DNA from: Clostridium transplantifaecale
GTDB lineage: Bacteria > Bacillota > Clostridia > Lachnospirales > Lachnospiraceae
Direction: 5' to 3'
DNA: 64,000 nucleotides
Assembly (NCBI RefSeq): GCF_900626075.1
Contig: NZ_UYZY01000002.1
Span: 806,001 to 870,000, forward strand
Part shown: one piece after another, positions 49,407-58,109 of the stretch
Position numbering within the stretch: the first letter of the stretch is position 1
Layout of the letters: every line of letters starts with the position of its first letter
Translations under genes and position numbers: made by a program
The notes under the pieces: model-generated
Database searches by the model: none
Seen by the model: only the letters and a program-made list of their open reading frames with translations
Told to the model about the DNA's origin: nothing

Positions 49407-51164
49407 TTATCTGATATATTCGCCTTCTGGAGCAAATGTAACCTTATCGGCCGGCTCCCACCAAAGCGGAATCTTGATGCCTTCGCCGCCTGCAATCTTG
49501 CCGGTTCCGTTGCAGACATCTTTTGCAGCCTGGTATCCGGACTGAGCGTGACGTACAACACCGATACCGGAGTCAACGGTAAGTGCAGAGTCAAGTCTTA
49601 CATCGGCTTCTTCTGTACCATCAGCGATCATGGTAACACCTGTATGTACAGCCTCACCCATGGAGTAGTTAGCCTGGATAGCGATCAGGTCGCAGCCGGC
49701 TGCACAGTTTAATAAACCATTTAAGTATGGCCAGTCAGAGATGTAGTCTCCGCCGTCTGGCATGTTCTCGGACTCGAATGTCGGGTTAACGATAGAACCG
49801 GAGTCTAAGTTATCTCTGGAGAATGCTACCGGGCCCTTTACCTCGCCCTTCTTAATTAATTCGTTAACAGCAAGACCGAAACGTCTTCTTTCGCCATAGC
49901 CCATGTAGCAGATACGTGCCGGAAGAGCCTCGATTGGAAGATGTTTTCTCGCCAGGTTGATCCATCTCTCAACGAGTTTGTCACCCTTGCAGATTTCAAG
50001 CGCCAGGTCATCCAGACGGGCAAGGTCGGATGCTTCACCGGAGATACAGGTCCAACGGAAAGGTCCGCGGCCTTCGCAGAACAGTGGTCTGATGTATGCT
50101 GCTACGAAACCTTCAATCTGTTTTGCTTCTTTCTCAGGCATACCTGCATCGATACACTCTTTACGGATGCTTGTGCCGTACTCAAATGCTTCAACTCCGC
50201 GTTTTTTGAACTCGATCATAGCGCGTAACTGACGCTGCATTGTCTCACGTGCTGCTGCAAGATAAGCTTTTCTGTCTTTTCCACGGAATACGTCAGCCTC
50301 TTCTCCTGTGTATCCTGATGGGATATAGGAAATCGGGTCGTGGCAAGGACACATTTCTGTAACTACGTCAGGAAGGAAGTTCTTAGCAAGTGCCTCTTCA
50401 TAAACGTCTGCTGCGTTTCCAACAACACCGATGGAGATCGGGTCATCTTTCTCAAGATGCTCTTTAGCAATAGCGATAGCTTCGTCTAAAGAACGAACCA
50501 TTAAATCCATGTAATCTTTCTCAATACGTCTCTGGATTACTCTCTCGTCAGCATCAACAAGAATAACTACTGCGCCGTGCATTTTGCCTGCCCATGTCTG
50601 GTTTCCGCCCATGCCGCCTGCGCCTGCTGTTAAGAAAATCTTGCCGTGCATGTCATTATCCCACTCTTTTTTAAGCGCGATAGCTGCCAGAGTCTCAAAT
50701 GTTCCTTCGATAACGCCCTGTGTACCAATGTACTCCCAAGGAGCAGCTGTGTACTGTGCGAAGATTGTAAGGTTTTTATCCTGAAGGTCGTAGAAACGCT
50801 CCCAGTCAGCTTTCATAATATTAGTAGTAGCCATAACAACACGTGGAGCTAATTTGTGTGTTTTGAATACTGCAACCGGCATACCGGACTGGATAACCAG
50901 TGTCTCATTGTCTTCAAGGTCTTTTAAGGACTGAACGATTGCATGGTAGGATTCCCAGTTTCTTGCGCATTTTCCATTGCCGCCGTAGATAACTAACTGC
51001 TCCGGAATCTCTGCGTTCTCCATATTGTTCTCAAGCATTCTTAAGATAGTTTCCTGTTTCCAGCCTTTACATCTTAATGTGTCACCTCTCTGAGCTTTTA
51101 CGGAATAGTAGATTTCCGGTTTTCCTTCCTTTGGTGCATACATGTTTCCACCGTTCATTGACAT
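49407..51164 (-). CDS. hutU: Urocanate hydratase
   Basis: 585 residues from the ATG at 51164, seven bases after GGAGGAA. It adds water to urocanate to give imidazolonepropionate, using tightly bound NAD as an electrophile. The Rossmann part has IFLTAGAGGMGGNQTWAGKM (about 173-192). IEALPARICYMGYGERRRFG holds the cysteine equivalent to the catalytic one in Pseudomonas. The family's HHGGGVG loop, expected before the HxG segment, is replaced here by QANYSMGEAVHTG near 525, so this is a divergent clostridial form. DGTEEADVRLDSAL and GIGVVRHAQSGY follow as expected. The hut gene context supports the function. Confidence 0.93.
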   Translation of the reverse strand: MSMNGGNMYAPKEGKPEIYYSVKAQRGDTLRCKGWKQETILRMLENNMENAEIPEQLVIYGGNGKCARNWESYHAIVQSLKDLEDNETLVIQSGMPVAVFKTHKLAPRVVMATTNIMKADWERFYDLQDKNLTIFAQYTAAPWEYIGTQGVIEGTFETLAAIALKKEWDNDMHGKIFLTAGAGGMGGNQTWAGKMHGAVVILVDADERVIQRRIEKDYMDLMVRSLDEAIAIAKEHLEKDDPISIGVVGNAADVYEEALAKNFLPDVVTEMCPCHDPISYIPSGYTGEEADVFRGKDRKAYLAAARETMQRQLRAMIEFKKRGVEAFEYGTSIRKECIDAGMPEKEAKQIEGFVAAYIRPLFCEGRGPFRWTCISGEASDLARLDDLALEICKGDKLVERWINLARKHLPIEALPARICYMGYGERRRFGLAVNELIKKGEVKGPVAFSRDNLDSGSIVNPTFESENMPDGGDYISDWPYLNGLLNCAAGCDLIAIQANYSMGEAVHTGVTMIADGTEEADVRLDSALTVDSGIGVVRHAQSGYQAAKDVCNGTGKIAGGEGIKIPLWWEPADKVTFAPEGEYIR

Positions 51165-51288
51165 AGCTAAATTCCTCCATTTCTTTCTGTTTGTTTTTGA
51201 TTTCTACACCCTATGTAGTATTGTTTCTTTCCGGCCGTCTACGGTATTGGCATTTCGTAAGCGGCATTTGTTTGTATCTGATGGTTCA

Positions 51289-51322
51289 AGTATATGTACA
51301 GGCAGTCGAGGAAATGTCGATG
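51289..51322 (-). promoter_or_regulatory. hutU promoter with 11-bp direct repeats (candidate BTAD-regulator site)
   Basis: On the minus strand ATCGACATTTCCTCGACTG (51321-51303) holds two TCGAC repeats 11 bp apart. Eight bases (CCTGTACA) follow, then TATACT (51294-51289). The layout equals the hutH promoter; 15 of 18 bases match in the repeat core. The predicted leader to hutU is about 118 bases. Confidence 0.65.
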
Positions 51323-51550
51323 TTTTGGGGTAAATCGCAGAAAGTTAAAAATATTTTTGAAAGGGGGGTATTCGACGCTTTATCGGCGGGCTGACACTAT
51401 ACTGGACATAGTTTTTTAAACCTTGTTTTATCCTAATAAATGAAAGGGTGAAGTATAGTCCTCTTAATGAGTTGCGGATGTGCGCAAGCTCCTGCTTTGA
51501 TATGTAAAGCGGGATTACTGCCGTTCTGATATCCTGTTTTAAGTTTCTTC

Positions 51551-51556
51551 TATAAT
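51551..51556 (+). promoter_or_regulatory. Possible -10 element of the YfcC-type carrier operon
   Basis: A perfect TATAAT at 51551-51556 with only GATATC at the -35 position, which suggests an activator-dependent promoter. It would give a leader of about 295 bases before ATG 51859. The repeats of the hut promoters are absent here. Nothing else is recognised in 51323-51735. Confidence 0.4.
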
Positions 51557-51735
51557 AACGTGAAAAATTGCAGGAACGGATATTAACGGGGCTGTGAGAA
51601 ATAACCGTAATATAGCAGAACAAGAACGGCGTAAAAAACGGACTGGGGTAAACACAGTTAAGAGTGAGATGCGGGAAGGGGGAATGTTCTTAAAGAAAGT
51701 CAAAAAGAATAAACTGATACAAAAGGGGTTTAGTT

Positions 51736-51807
51736 ATGGACAGACAAATGCCGTCACAGGCGGCAGCGCTGGAGGCCGGTTTTTTAACCGGGATTGGGAC
51801 CCAGTGA
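51736..51807 (+). CDS. Possible 23-residue leader peptide
   Basis: ATG GAC AGA ... CAG TGA, 24 codons, preceded by AAGGGG at a good distance in a setting (AGGGGTTTAGTTATG) that copies the start of the following transporter gene (AGGGGGTATTCAGTTATG). A perfect CCGGTT-TTTT-AACCGG hairpin (51776-51791) lies in its second half. There is no run of one amino acid that would suggest classical attenuation. It could be chance. Confidence 0.3.
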   Translation: MDRQMPSQAAALEAGFLTGIGTQ

Positions 51808-51858
51808 CAATCTGTTAATGAAAAGTTGATGAAGTAGTGAAAGAGGGGGTATTCAGTT

Positions 51859-53256
51859 ATGGCTGAAAATGAAAAGAAGAAAAGATTCCAGTTACCGCAC
51901 ATTTATCTGTTATTGCTTATCATTATTTTTGCCTGTGCAATTGCAACCTGGATTTTACCGGCAGGTGAATTCGAACATACGATTAATGATGCCGGAATCG
52001 AAGTAGTAGTTCCCGGGACATTTCATATTGTTGAGTCTACACCGGTAGGGCCGTTTGCAGCTTTAAAATCATTATATGGCGGCATGCTGAACGGTGCGGG
52101 CGTTATTTTCTTCGTATTTATTTCATATGCATCGATTGGACTTATCATTCAGACCGGCGCTTTTAACGGTCTTGTTGCATTCCTTCTAAGGGTTCTCAAG
52201 GGAAATATGAGAGCAATTATTATACCAATCTTTATTACAGTGATTGGTGCGGCCTCCTCAACGATCGGTATATTTGAGGAGACGCTGCCTTTTATTCCTA
52301 TTTTTGTCGGTATCGCAATAGCGATGGGATACGACGCTCTGGTGGGAACTGCCATCGTTGCACTTGGAGCCGGACTTGGCTACAGCGGAGCCTTTATGAA
52401 TCCGTTTACCGTTGGAATGGCACAGAGTATTGCAGGTCTTCCCCAGATGTCGGGAGCCGGATACCGAATCTTCTGCCATGTCATGATGATTGCGGTGGCT
52501 TCAATTTATGTTGTACGTTATGCATTAAAGATACAGAAAGATCCGACCCAGAGCCTTGTATACGGGGATGATTTCAGCCATATGACGATGGACACTTCAG
52601 ATCTTGAAAACCATCCTTTCGGCATTCGTGAGAAGCTGGTGCTCTTTACACTGGTAGCCGGTATTGCAGTCATTGTGTGGGGCTCCAAGACACAGGGCTG
52701 GTACTTTGAAGAATTAAACGTTATTTTCCTTCTTATGGGCGTTATCAGCGCCATTATCATGGGCTGGAAACCAAACGATATTGCCGACAGGATTGCCCAT
52801 GGATTTACAGATATCGCCATGGCTTGCCTTATGATCGGACTTGCACGCTCGATTCTTGTTGTACTGCAGTCGGGCCACATTATTGACACAGTTGTATATG
52901 GCGCATCGATTCCGCTGTCCTATCTGCCGAACTGGCTGTCATCTATCGCCATGCTGCTTGTGCAGACAGTGCTTAACTTCCTGATTCCGTCTGGATCAGG
53001 CCAGGCCGTAACCAGTATGCCGATTATGGCTCCTCTTTCGGACCTGATTGGTGTTTCCCGTCAGACGGCAGTCCTTGCTTTCCAGTTTGGCGACGGTATC
53101 TCCAATATCCTCTGGCCGACCGGTTTTGCTCCAATTCTCTGTGGTATTGCGGGCCTTAAGCTTGATAAGTGGTGGAAATGGTTTGTTCCGCTGTTCCTGC
53201 TTATCCTGCTCACTCAGGCGGTTCTGATGGCGCTTTCCGTAGTAGTTTGGGCATAG
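51859..53256 (+). CDS. YfcC-family membrane carrier
   Basis: 465 residues with about 12 membrane helices. The N-terminal part matches YfcC/DcuC-like carriers: FACAIATWILPAGEFEHTI (about 25-43) with the family's LPAGE, then AASSTIGIFEETLPFIPIF near 133 and the second-half NFLIPSGSGQAVTSMPIM near 373, which is the transport-site motif. Related proteins move amino acids, peptides or dicarboxylates; arginine/ornithine exchange and basic amino-acid uptake are known among relatives. It is divergent from hutU and followed by an M20 peptidase and another membrane protein, so its cargo may be an acylated amino acid or dipeptide. GAGGGGG precedes ATG 51859. Confidence 0.85.
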   Translation: MAENEKKKRFQLPHIYLLLLIIIFACAIATWILPAGEFEHTINDAGIEVVVPGTFHIVESTPVGPFAALKSLYGGMLNGAGVIFFVFISYASIGLIIQTGAFNGLVAFLLRVLKGNMRAIIIPIFITVIGAASSTIGIFEETLPFIPIFVGIAIAMGYDALVGTAIVALGAGLGYSGAFMNPFTVGMAQSIAGLPQMSGAGYRIFCHVMMIAVASIYVVRYALKIQKDPTQSLVYGDDFSHMTMDTSDLENHPFGIREKLVLFTLVAGIAVIVWGSKTQGWYFEELNVIFLLMGVISAIIMGWKPNDIADRIAHGFTDIAMACLMIGLARSILVVLQSGHIIDTVVYGASIPLSYLPNWLSSIAMLLVQTVLNFLIPSGSGQAVTSMPIMAPLSDLIGVSRQTAVLAFQFGDGISNILWPTGFAPILCGIAGLKLDKWWKWFVPLFLLILLTQAVLMALSVVVWA

Positions 53257-53352
53257 AAAGACAGGGGATGTAAGACAGCACCGCAAATAACAGCAGATCT
53301 ATTATCTGTTTTGTTTTAACAAAGATATGATACATATTCAGGAGGTATAGAA

Positions 53353-54540
53353 GTGAACGACATATTAAAAGAAGCTCAGGAGCTGCAGCATAAAATAGTA
53401 GAGTGGAGAAGAATTCTCCACCGTTATCCGGAGACAGGGTTAGTGCTTCCGAAAACAGCGGATTTTGTGACAAAGCAGCTTACTGCGGCAGGTATCGAAT
53501 ACCAGACATATGAAAACCATTCAGGAATCACGGCAGTGATTGGCAAAGGCGAGGGAAAAACAATTGCTATCAGAGCCGATATGGACGGCCTGCCCATCAA
53601 GGAAGAGACAGGACTCACCTATGCTTCCGCGAACGAAAATATGCATGCCTGCGGCCATGACGCCCATACGGCTATGCTAATAGCAACGGCTGTAATGCTT
53701 AAGAATCATGAGGATGGACTGAAAGGAAAAGTCAAACTTATATTCCAGCCGGCCGAGGAGGGACCGGGAGGAGCCGAGCCAATGGTAAAGGACGGAGTGA
53801 TTGAGGATGTGGACGCGATTCTGGCGCTGCATGTCGGCTCTATGTTCGGTCCTTATAATAACGGTGATATCGCGGTGAGCTATTCCAATACTACGGCGGC
53901 AGATGATCAGCTTCTAATCAAAATACAGGGTTTTGGAGGCCACGGTTCCGTACCTCAGGAGTGTATCGACCCGGTTGCAATCGCAGCGCTTATTATCAAC
54001 AACATCCAGTATATTATCAGCCGTGAAGTTGCACCGGCTGAATCTGCGGTTATCACTCTTGCCAGCGTCGAAGCAGGCAGAGGGGCTTACAATATTATCC
54101 CGGAGACGGCGGTAATTAAGGGAACGATCCGCAACGGTTCACCGGTGGTGAGGGAATTTGTACTGAAGAGAATCGAGGAGATAGCCAAAGCAACCGCACA
54201 GATGATGAGGGGAAGCTGTACCGTTGAAGTGCTGGACGGTTATCCGGCTCTGGTGAATGATCGAGCGATGGTGGAAAGCTTTTTGAAATCGGCTAAAAAG
54301 CTGGTTTCCGAGGAGGAGATTCACATTGCGGACCATGGAATGATGGGAGGAGAAGATGCGGCATTTTTCTTCCAGGAAGTGCCCGGCTGTTATTTCTTCC
54401 TGTCGAACCACGCGGAATGCCCGGCAGACGGAAAAGAGTACGGCGCGCATCATCCAAAGTTCTGTCTGAATGAGGATGTGTTTTACAGAGGGCCAGCGTT
54501 ATTTACGCAGGCGGCAATGGATTGGCTGCAGGAAAACTAG
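53353..54540 (+). CDS. M20-family metallopeptidase / amidohydrolase
   Basis: 395 residues starting at GTG 53353 after GGAGGT. The metal site motifs are IRADMDGLPIKEETGL (about 75-90), MHACGHDAHTAM (about 97-108) and FQPAEEGPGGAEPM (about 132-145); the late DHGMMGGEDAAFF provides another ligand region. The dimerisation domain holds IQGFGGHGSVPQECIDPVAI. It hydrolyses N-acyl amino acids or short peptides in the cytoplasm. It is clearly a different paralogue from the enzyme at 18485. It stands between two membrane protein genes, suggesting uptake and hydrolysis of one substrate, perhaps an aminoacyl derivative. Confidence 0.9.
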   Translation: MNDILKEAQELQHKIVEWRRILHRYPETGLVLPKTADFVTKQLTAAGIEYQTYENHSGITAVIGKGEGKTIAIRADMDGLPIKEETGLTYASANENMHACGHDAHTAMLIATAVMLKNHEDGLKGKVKLIFQPAEEGPGGAEPMVKDGVIEDVDAILALHVGSMFGPYNNGDIAVSYSNTTAADDQLLIKIQGFGGHGSVPQECIDPVAIAALIINNIQYIISREVAPAESAVITLASVEAGRGAYNIIPETAVIKGTIRNGSPVVREFVLKRIEEIAKATAQMMRGSCTVEVLDGYPALVNDRAMVESFLKSAKKLVSEEEIHIADHGMMGGEDAAFFFQEVPGCYFFLSNHAECPADGKEYGAHHPKFCLNEDVFYRGPALFTQAAMDWLQEN

Positions 54541-54573
54541 AAGTTAAAGACTAAAATAAAGGGGAATATTTAT

Positions 54574-55755
54574 ATGTATTTGGATGCAATATTTTATTTT
54601 GCACTGTTAATGCTGATATTTGCGCTCAGCGATATTATATCGACTGTGACAAAGGCGGCGGTTCCGTCTATGTTTGCGCTATCCGTATTCTGTGTAATTC
54701 TGTTTTGGGGAGGGCTTGCGCCGACCAATATATTGGAGCTGGCCGGGATCAGCTCGACTTTAGTATACGTTGTTTATTACTTACAGCTGCCTCATATGGG
54801 TTCGCTGATGAGCGTGAAAGAAATTTCGGTACAATGGAAGACCATTATAGTATGTGTTGCAGGACTGATTGGAATGTGTCTGGCTACAATGACAATAGGG
54901 ATGCTCGTTTTCGGCAAGCTGGCGGCAACGGTAGCGACACCTCCTCTGACAGGAGGAATTGTGGCATATCTGATTGTCAGTGAGCAGGCAGTGGCGATGG
55001 GGCGCCAGGATTTGGCCACACTGGCATTAGCCGTACTGGTTCTTCAGAGCTTTGTAGGTTACCCTTTGACATCATTTCTATTGAAAAAGGAAGCAAAACG
55101 ACTGGCATCAAAATTTAGAAATGGGGAACGAGAGGGAAGTGATGAGAAGCTGGCAGAGGCGAAAAAACCGATTTTTCCTCAGCTTCCGGAGAAGTATGTA
55201 ACAGACAATGTGGTTCTGTTTAAGGTCTCTGTGGCCGGTCTGATTGGTATCCTAATTACAGTTGCTACAAAAGAATTCCTTTCGAGATACGTAATTCTTC
55301 TTTTAGTAGGCGTGATTTTGTCGGAGATCGGGTTTCTGGACAGAAAACCGCTTATTAAATCCCAGGTGTTTGGCTTTACTTCGGTGGTTATCGTAGGATA
55401 TGTTGTAGTCAGCGGTATTGCGGCAGCTTCTCCTGAGACAGTAATATCGATGCTCATTCCGGCTATGGGAATCATTATCATAGGCTGTATCGGCCTTTGT
55501 ATCGCGGCCTCTGTTGCGGGACGCTTTGTCGGCTTCCATAAAGAGATGGCAATGTCCGTGGCGTTGACTGCCCTTTATGGTTATCCGGGAAATTTCATTC
55601 TTTCACAGGAAAGTGTCAAGGCAGTAGCTGAAAGCAAGGAAGAAAGTGATTACCTCACATCCAGAATCGAGCCACAGATGATAGTCGGCGGCTTCACAAC
55701 AGTAACAATTGCATCCGTTATCGTTGCAAGTATTTTTTTAAAGATGTTTTTTTAG
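54574..55755 (+). CDS. Polytopic membrane protein of unknown function
   Basis: 393 residues with about ten hydrophobic segments in two halves divided by a charged loop (about 176-208, KKEAKRLASKFRNGEREGSD). Repeated small-residue segments such as ATPPLTGGIVAYLIVSEQAV (about 127-146) and ALTALYGYPGNFILSQESV near 330 could be re-entrant loops of a transporter. It has the size of ESS-type sodium/glutamate carriers but lacks the motifs that I would expect. It is the third gene of the YfcC-M20 unit and ends just before a terminator. It could be a second carrier for the M20 substrate or product, but I do not recognise the family. Confidence 0.6.
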   Translation: MYLDAIFYFALLMLIFALSDIISTVTKAAVPSMFALSVFCVILFWGGLAPTNILELAGISSTLVYVVYYLQLPHMGSLMSVKEISVQWKTIIVCVAGLIGMCLATMTIGMLVFGKLAATVATPPLTGGIVAYLIVSEQAVAMGRQDLATLALAVLVLQSFVGYPLTSFLLKKEAKRLASKFRNGEREGSDEKLAEAKKPIFPQLPEKYVTDNVVLFKVSVAGLIGILITVATKEFLSRYVILLLVGVILSEIGFLDRKPLIKSQVFGFTSVVIVGYVVVSGIAAASPETVISMLIPAMGIIIIGCIGLCIAASVAGRFVGFHKEMAMSVALTALYGYPGNFILSQESVKAVAESKEESDYLTSRIEPQMIVGGFTTVTIASVIVASIFLKMFF

Positions 55756-55806
55756 CGGCAGTAATCTGTGTTTTATATACAGCGCAGATGAATGCAGACA
55801 GCAATC

Positions 55807-55856
55807 TAAAAAGGCGTCATGCCCCGTTTCGTGGGTATGGCGCCTTTTTCTTTTTT
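55807..55856 (+). terminator. Terminator of the YfcC-M20 unit
   Basis: AAAAGGCGTCATGCCC and GGGTATGGCGCCTTTTT pair with one mismatch around CGTTTCGT, followed by CTTTTTT. Confidence 0.9.
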
Positions 55857-55890
55857 ACATCTGAAACTTATAACGCCGAAACTCCCTGCA

Positions 55891-56388
55891 TTATAAGTCT
55901 GCTGCGGTTTCAGACGGAGCTTCGGCAGCGGGCTCCTTATCGGAGCTGAGATAATCAAACTGTTTCATATTGATGTCCGTAAAGGCCAGATCAAATTTAA
56001 ACGTGATGTTGTCTCCCCTGAACTCAATGCGCCCTGCGCCTTCTTCCAGTCCGATTATAGTATCAAATTTTACCTTTTTCTGGTGCGAACGGCTGGTGTC
56101 CAGTATTACGACGTCCTCATTTTCTGGGGTCACATATACAATTTGAACATCTCCGGACAGAGAACTCAGCCTGCCTTTAAATGTTACCTCTGTATTTTCC
56201 GAGGGCGTAATGTACAGAATATCAGAAGTACCGTTCACTTTTGCTTTACCAGTGAGCGTATATTTGGCGTCCTCGCCCTTTGCCGTAAAATCGTTGTAGT
56301 AACTACCGGCGCTGAGCGTAAGGCCGCTGCAGGACGTAAGGCCAATAAACAGGATGATGCAGGAAATGGACATAATAATGTTTTTCAT
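55891..56388 (-). CDS. Putative lipoprotein
   Basis: 165 residues. A lipoprotein signal peptide ends in GLTSC with the lipid cysteine at residue 20. The mature part is beta-rich with repeated short strands (ITPSENTEVTFKGRLSSLSG, then GRIEFRGDNITFKFDLAF) and a short acidic Ala/Glu tail; no known domain is recognised. AAAGGAG precedes the ATG at 56388. It is an isolated gene, converging on the YfcC unit and divergent from the MATE exporter. Function unknown; anchored outside the cell. Confidence 0.75.
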   Translation of the reverse strand: MKNIIMSISCIILFIGLTSCSGLTLSAGSYYNDFTAKGEDAKYTLTGKAKVNGTSDILYITPSENTEVTFKGRLSSLSGDVQIVYVTPENEDVVILDTSRSHQKKVKFDTIIGLEEGAGRIEFRGDNITFKFDLAFTDINMKQFDYLSSDKEPAAEAPSETAADL

Positions 56389-56541
56389 ATTGGGGGCTCC
56401 TTTCTGGTGCGGGAAAAGCAGAGGGCGGATAAATACTGCTTAATTATTTTAACGAGGTAAGGCGGAATTTTCCTTCATGATTGTATTATGAGCGGAAATC
56501 ATAGCGTCGAATCATATAAAATACCAGAAAAACAGAATCGG

Positions 56542-56570
56542 TTGTAAATTTATTTTAGCCGTGTTACACT
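56542..56570 (+). promoter_or_regulatory. Promoter of the MATE exporter gene
   Basis: TTGTAA (56542-56547), 17-base spacer, TACACT (56565-56570), about 75 bases before the start. Confidence 0.65.
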
Positions 56571-56653
56571 ATGATTTATCAGGTCTTTTCGGGGCATAAT
56601 AGGAAAAACGGTGTGGATGATGACAACTAGACAAGGATACAGGAGATGGCGCA

Positions 56654-58060
56654 ATGGCAGCGGAAGATAAGACAGGAATAAAGAAAAAGAATGATATGAT
56701 GACAGGACATCCGGGAAGGAGCCTGTTGTTTTTTGCCCTTCCGATGATACTCGGCAATCTTTTCCAGCAGTTTTATAATATAGTCGATTCAATCGTAGTG
56801 GGAAAGTTCGTCAGCGAGGAAGCGCTGGCCTCGGTCGGAGCCTCCTACGCAATTACCAACGTTTTTATTGCAGTCGCTATAGGCGGAGGCGTGGGAAGCG
56901 CTGTGATTATATCCCAATTTTTGGGAGCCGGAAGAAGCGGCAAGATGAAAACGGCGGTTTCCACTACACTTATCAATTTTCTCATTATCAGCCTGCTTTT
57001 AGGCACAGTAGGATTCATCGGGAACGACTGGATACTGCATCTTCTAAAGGTACCGGCTAATGTATTCGACGACGCAGCCGCCTATCTGAGAATTTATTTT
57101 ATCGGCCTGCCTTTTCTTTTTATGTATAATGTGCAGGCGTCCGTATTCAATTCCCTGGGCGATTCGCGCACGCCGCTGTATCTGCTGATTTTCTCATCAC
57201 TTCTGAATATCGTGCTGGATCTGGTGTTTGTCATCCGGTTCGGATTAGGCGTGAGGGGCGTGGCCTATGCCACTCTGATTGCTCAGGGCATATCAGCCAT
57301 AATTTCCTTTGGGCTTCTGCTCCGGAAGATTAAAAAATATCCCCATGAACGGAGGGAATTCCATTTTTACGACGGAAAAATGCTGCACTCCATGACCAGG
57401 GTCGCGATTCCGTCGATATTGCAGCAGTCGATTGTCAATATGGGAATTCTTCTGGTCCAGTCGGTGGTCAATACATTCGGTTCGGCCGTTATGGCCGGTT
57501 ATTCGGCAGGAACCAGGATAGAATCTCTGGCAATCGTTCCGATGACGGCGGTCGGCAACGCCATGTCGACGTTTACGGCCCAGAATATGGGAGCCGGCAA
57601 TGTAAAACGGGTCAAAGAAGGTTACCGCTTCTGCTATATTATACTTGGATGTTTTGCCGTGATACTGTGCGTATCCATCCAGCTTTTCGGACATTCCTTT
57701 GTGTCTGCCTTCCTGGATGCGGATGCCAGCAGCGCAGCGTTTGAGACAGGAATGTCTTACTCGGACTTTATATCGTTTTTCTTTATTTTCATAGGTCTCA
57801 AGATGACGACTGACGGACTTCTCCGCGGGTCGGGCGATGTTGTGGCTTTTACAATTGCAAATCTCGCCAACTTGAGTATCCGGGTGTTTGTCGCCAATTA
57901 TTTTGCTCCAAGGTACGGGGTGGCGTTCGTATGGTATGCCGTGCCAATCGGTTGGGCGGTTAACTATATAATTTCTTTTTCCTGGTATCTGACCGGCCAC
58001 TGGAGCCGGATACGGCTGGTTGGCAGGAAAGGCGCTGAAGCCCGCGGCAGCGAAGGATAG
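56654..58060 (+). CDS. MATE family efflux transporter
   Basis: 468 residues with 12 membrane helices in two repeats. The first helix region shows MILGNLFQQFYNIVDSIVVG and KFVSEEALASVGAS (about 32-66), the standard MATE signature; the second repeat has SILQQSIVNMGILLVQSVVN near 255. It uses a sodium or proton gradient to export organic cations or other small molecules. A charged N-terminus precedes the first helix. AGGAG is eight bases before ATG 56654. The next gene starts 49 bases after the stop, so they may share a transcript. Confidence 0.93.
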   Translation: MAAEDKTGIKKKNDMMTGHPGRSLLFFALPMILGNLFQQFYNIVDSIVVGKFVSEEALASVGASYAITNVFIAVAIGGGVGSAVIISQFLGAGRSGKMKTAVSTTLINFLIISLLLGTVGFIGNDWILHLLKVPANVFDDAAAYLRIYFIGLPFLFMYNVQASVFNSLGDSRTPLYLLIFSSLLNIVLDLVFVIRFGLGVRGVAYATLIAQGISAIISFGLLLRKIKKYPHERREFHFYDGKMLHSMTRVAIPSILQQSIVNMGILLVQSVVNTFGSAVMAGYSAGTRIESLAIVPMTAVGNAMSTFTAQNMGAGNVKRVKEGYRFCYIILGCFAVILCVSIQLFGHSFVSAFLDADASSAAFETGMSYSDFISFFFIFIGLKMTTDGLLRGSGDVVAFTIANLANLSIRVFVANYFAPRYGVAFVWYAVPIGWAVNYIISFSWYLTGHWSRIRLVGRKGAEARGSEG

Positions 58061-58109
58061 CAGTGAGTCACGGCAGGTTATTACAAATGAGAAGAACAGG
58101 AGGTATAAC

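Noticed and set aside
51528..51556. BTAD-type repeat box at the YfcC carrier promoter
   Set aside because: I checked the positions 8 and 19 bases upstream of TATAAT; no TCGAC-like repeats are present.
51594..51818. 74-codon open frame before the YfcC carrier
   Set aside because: No ribosome site before its start and no protein-like composition; the shorter 51736-51807 frame has the better context and is only tentatively listed.
58020..58109. N-terminal extension of the DUF4026-like protein
   Set aside because: It overlaps the end of the MATE gene and lacks a ribosome site; ATG 58110 has AGGAGG before it.
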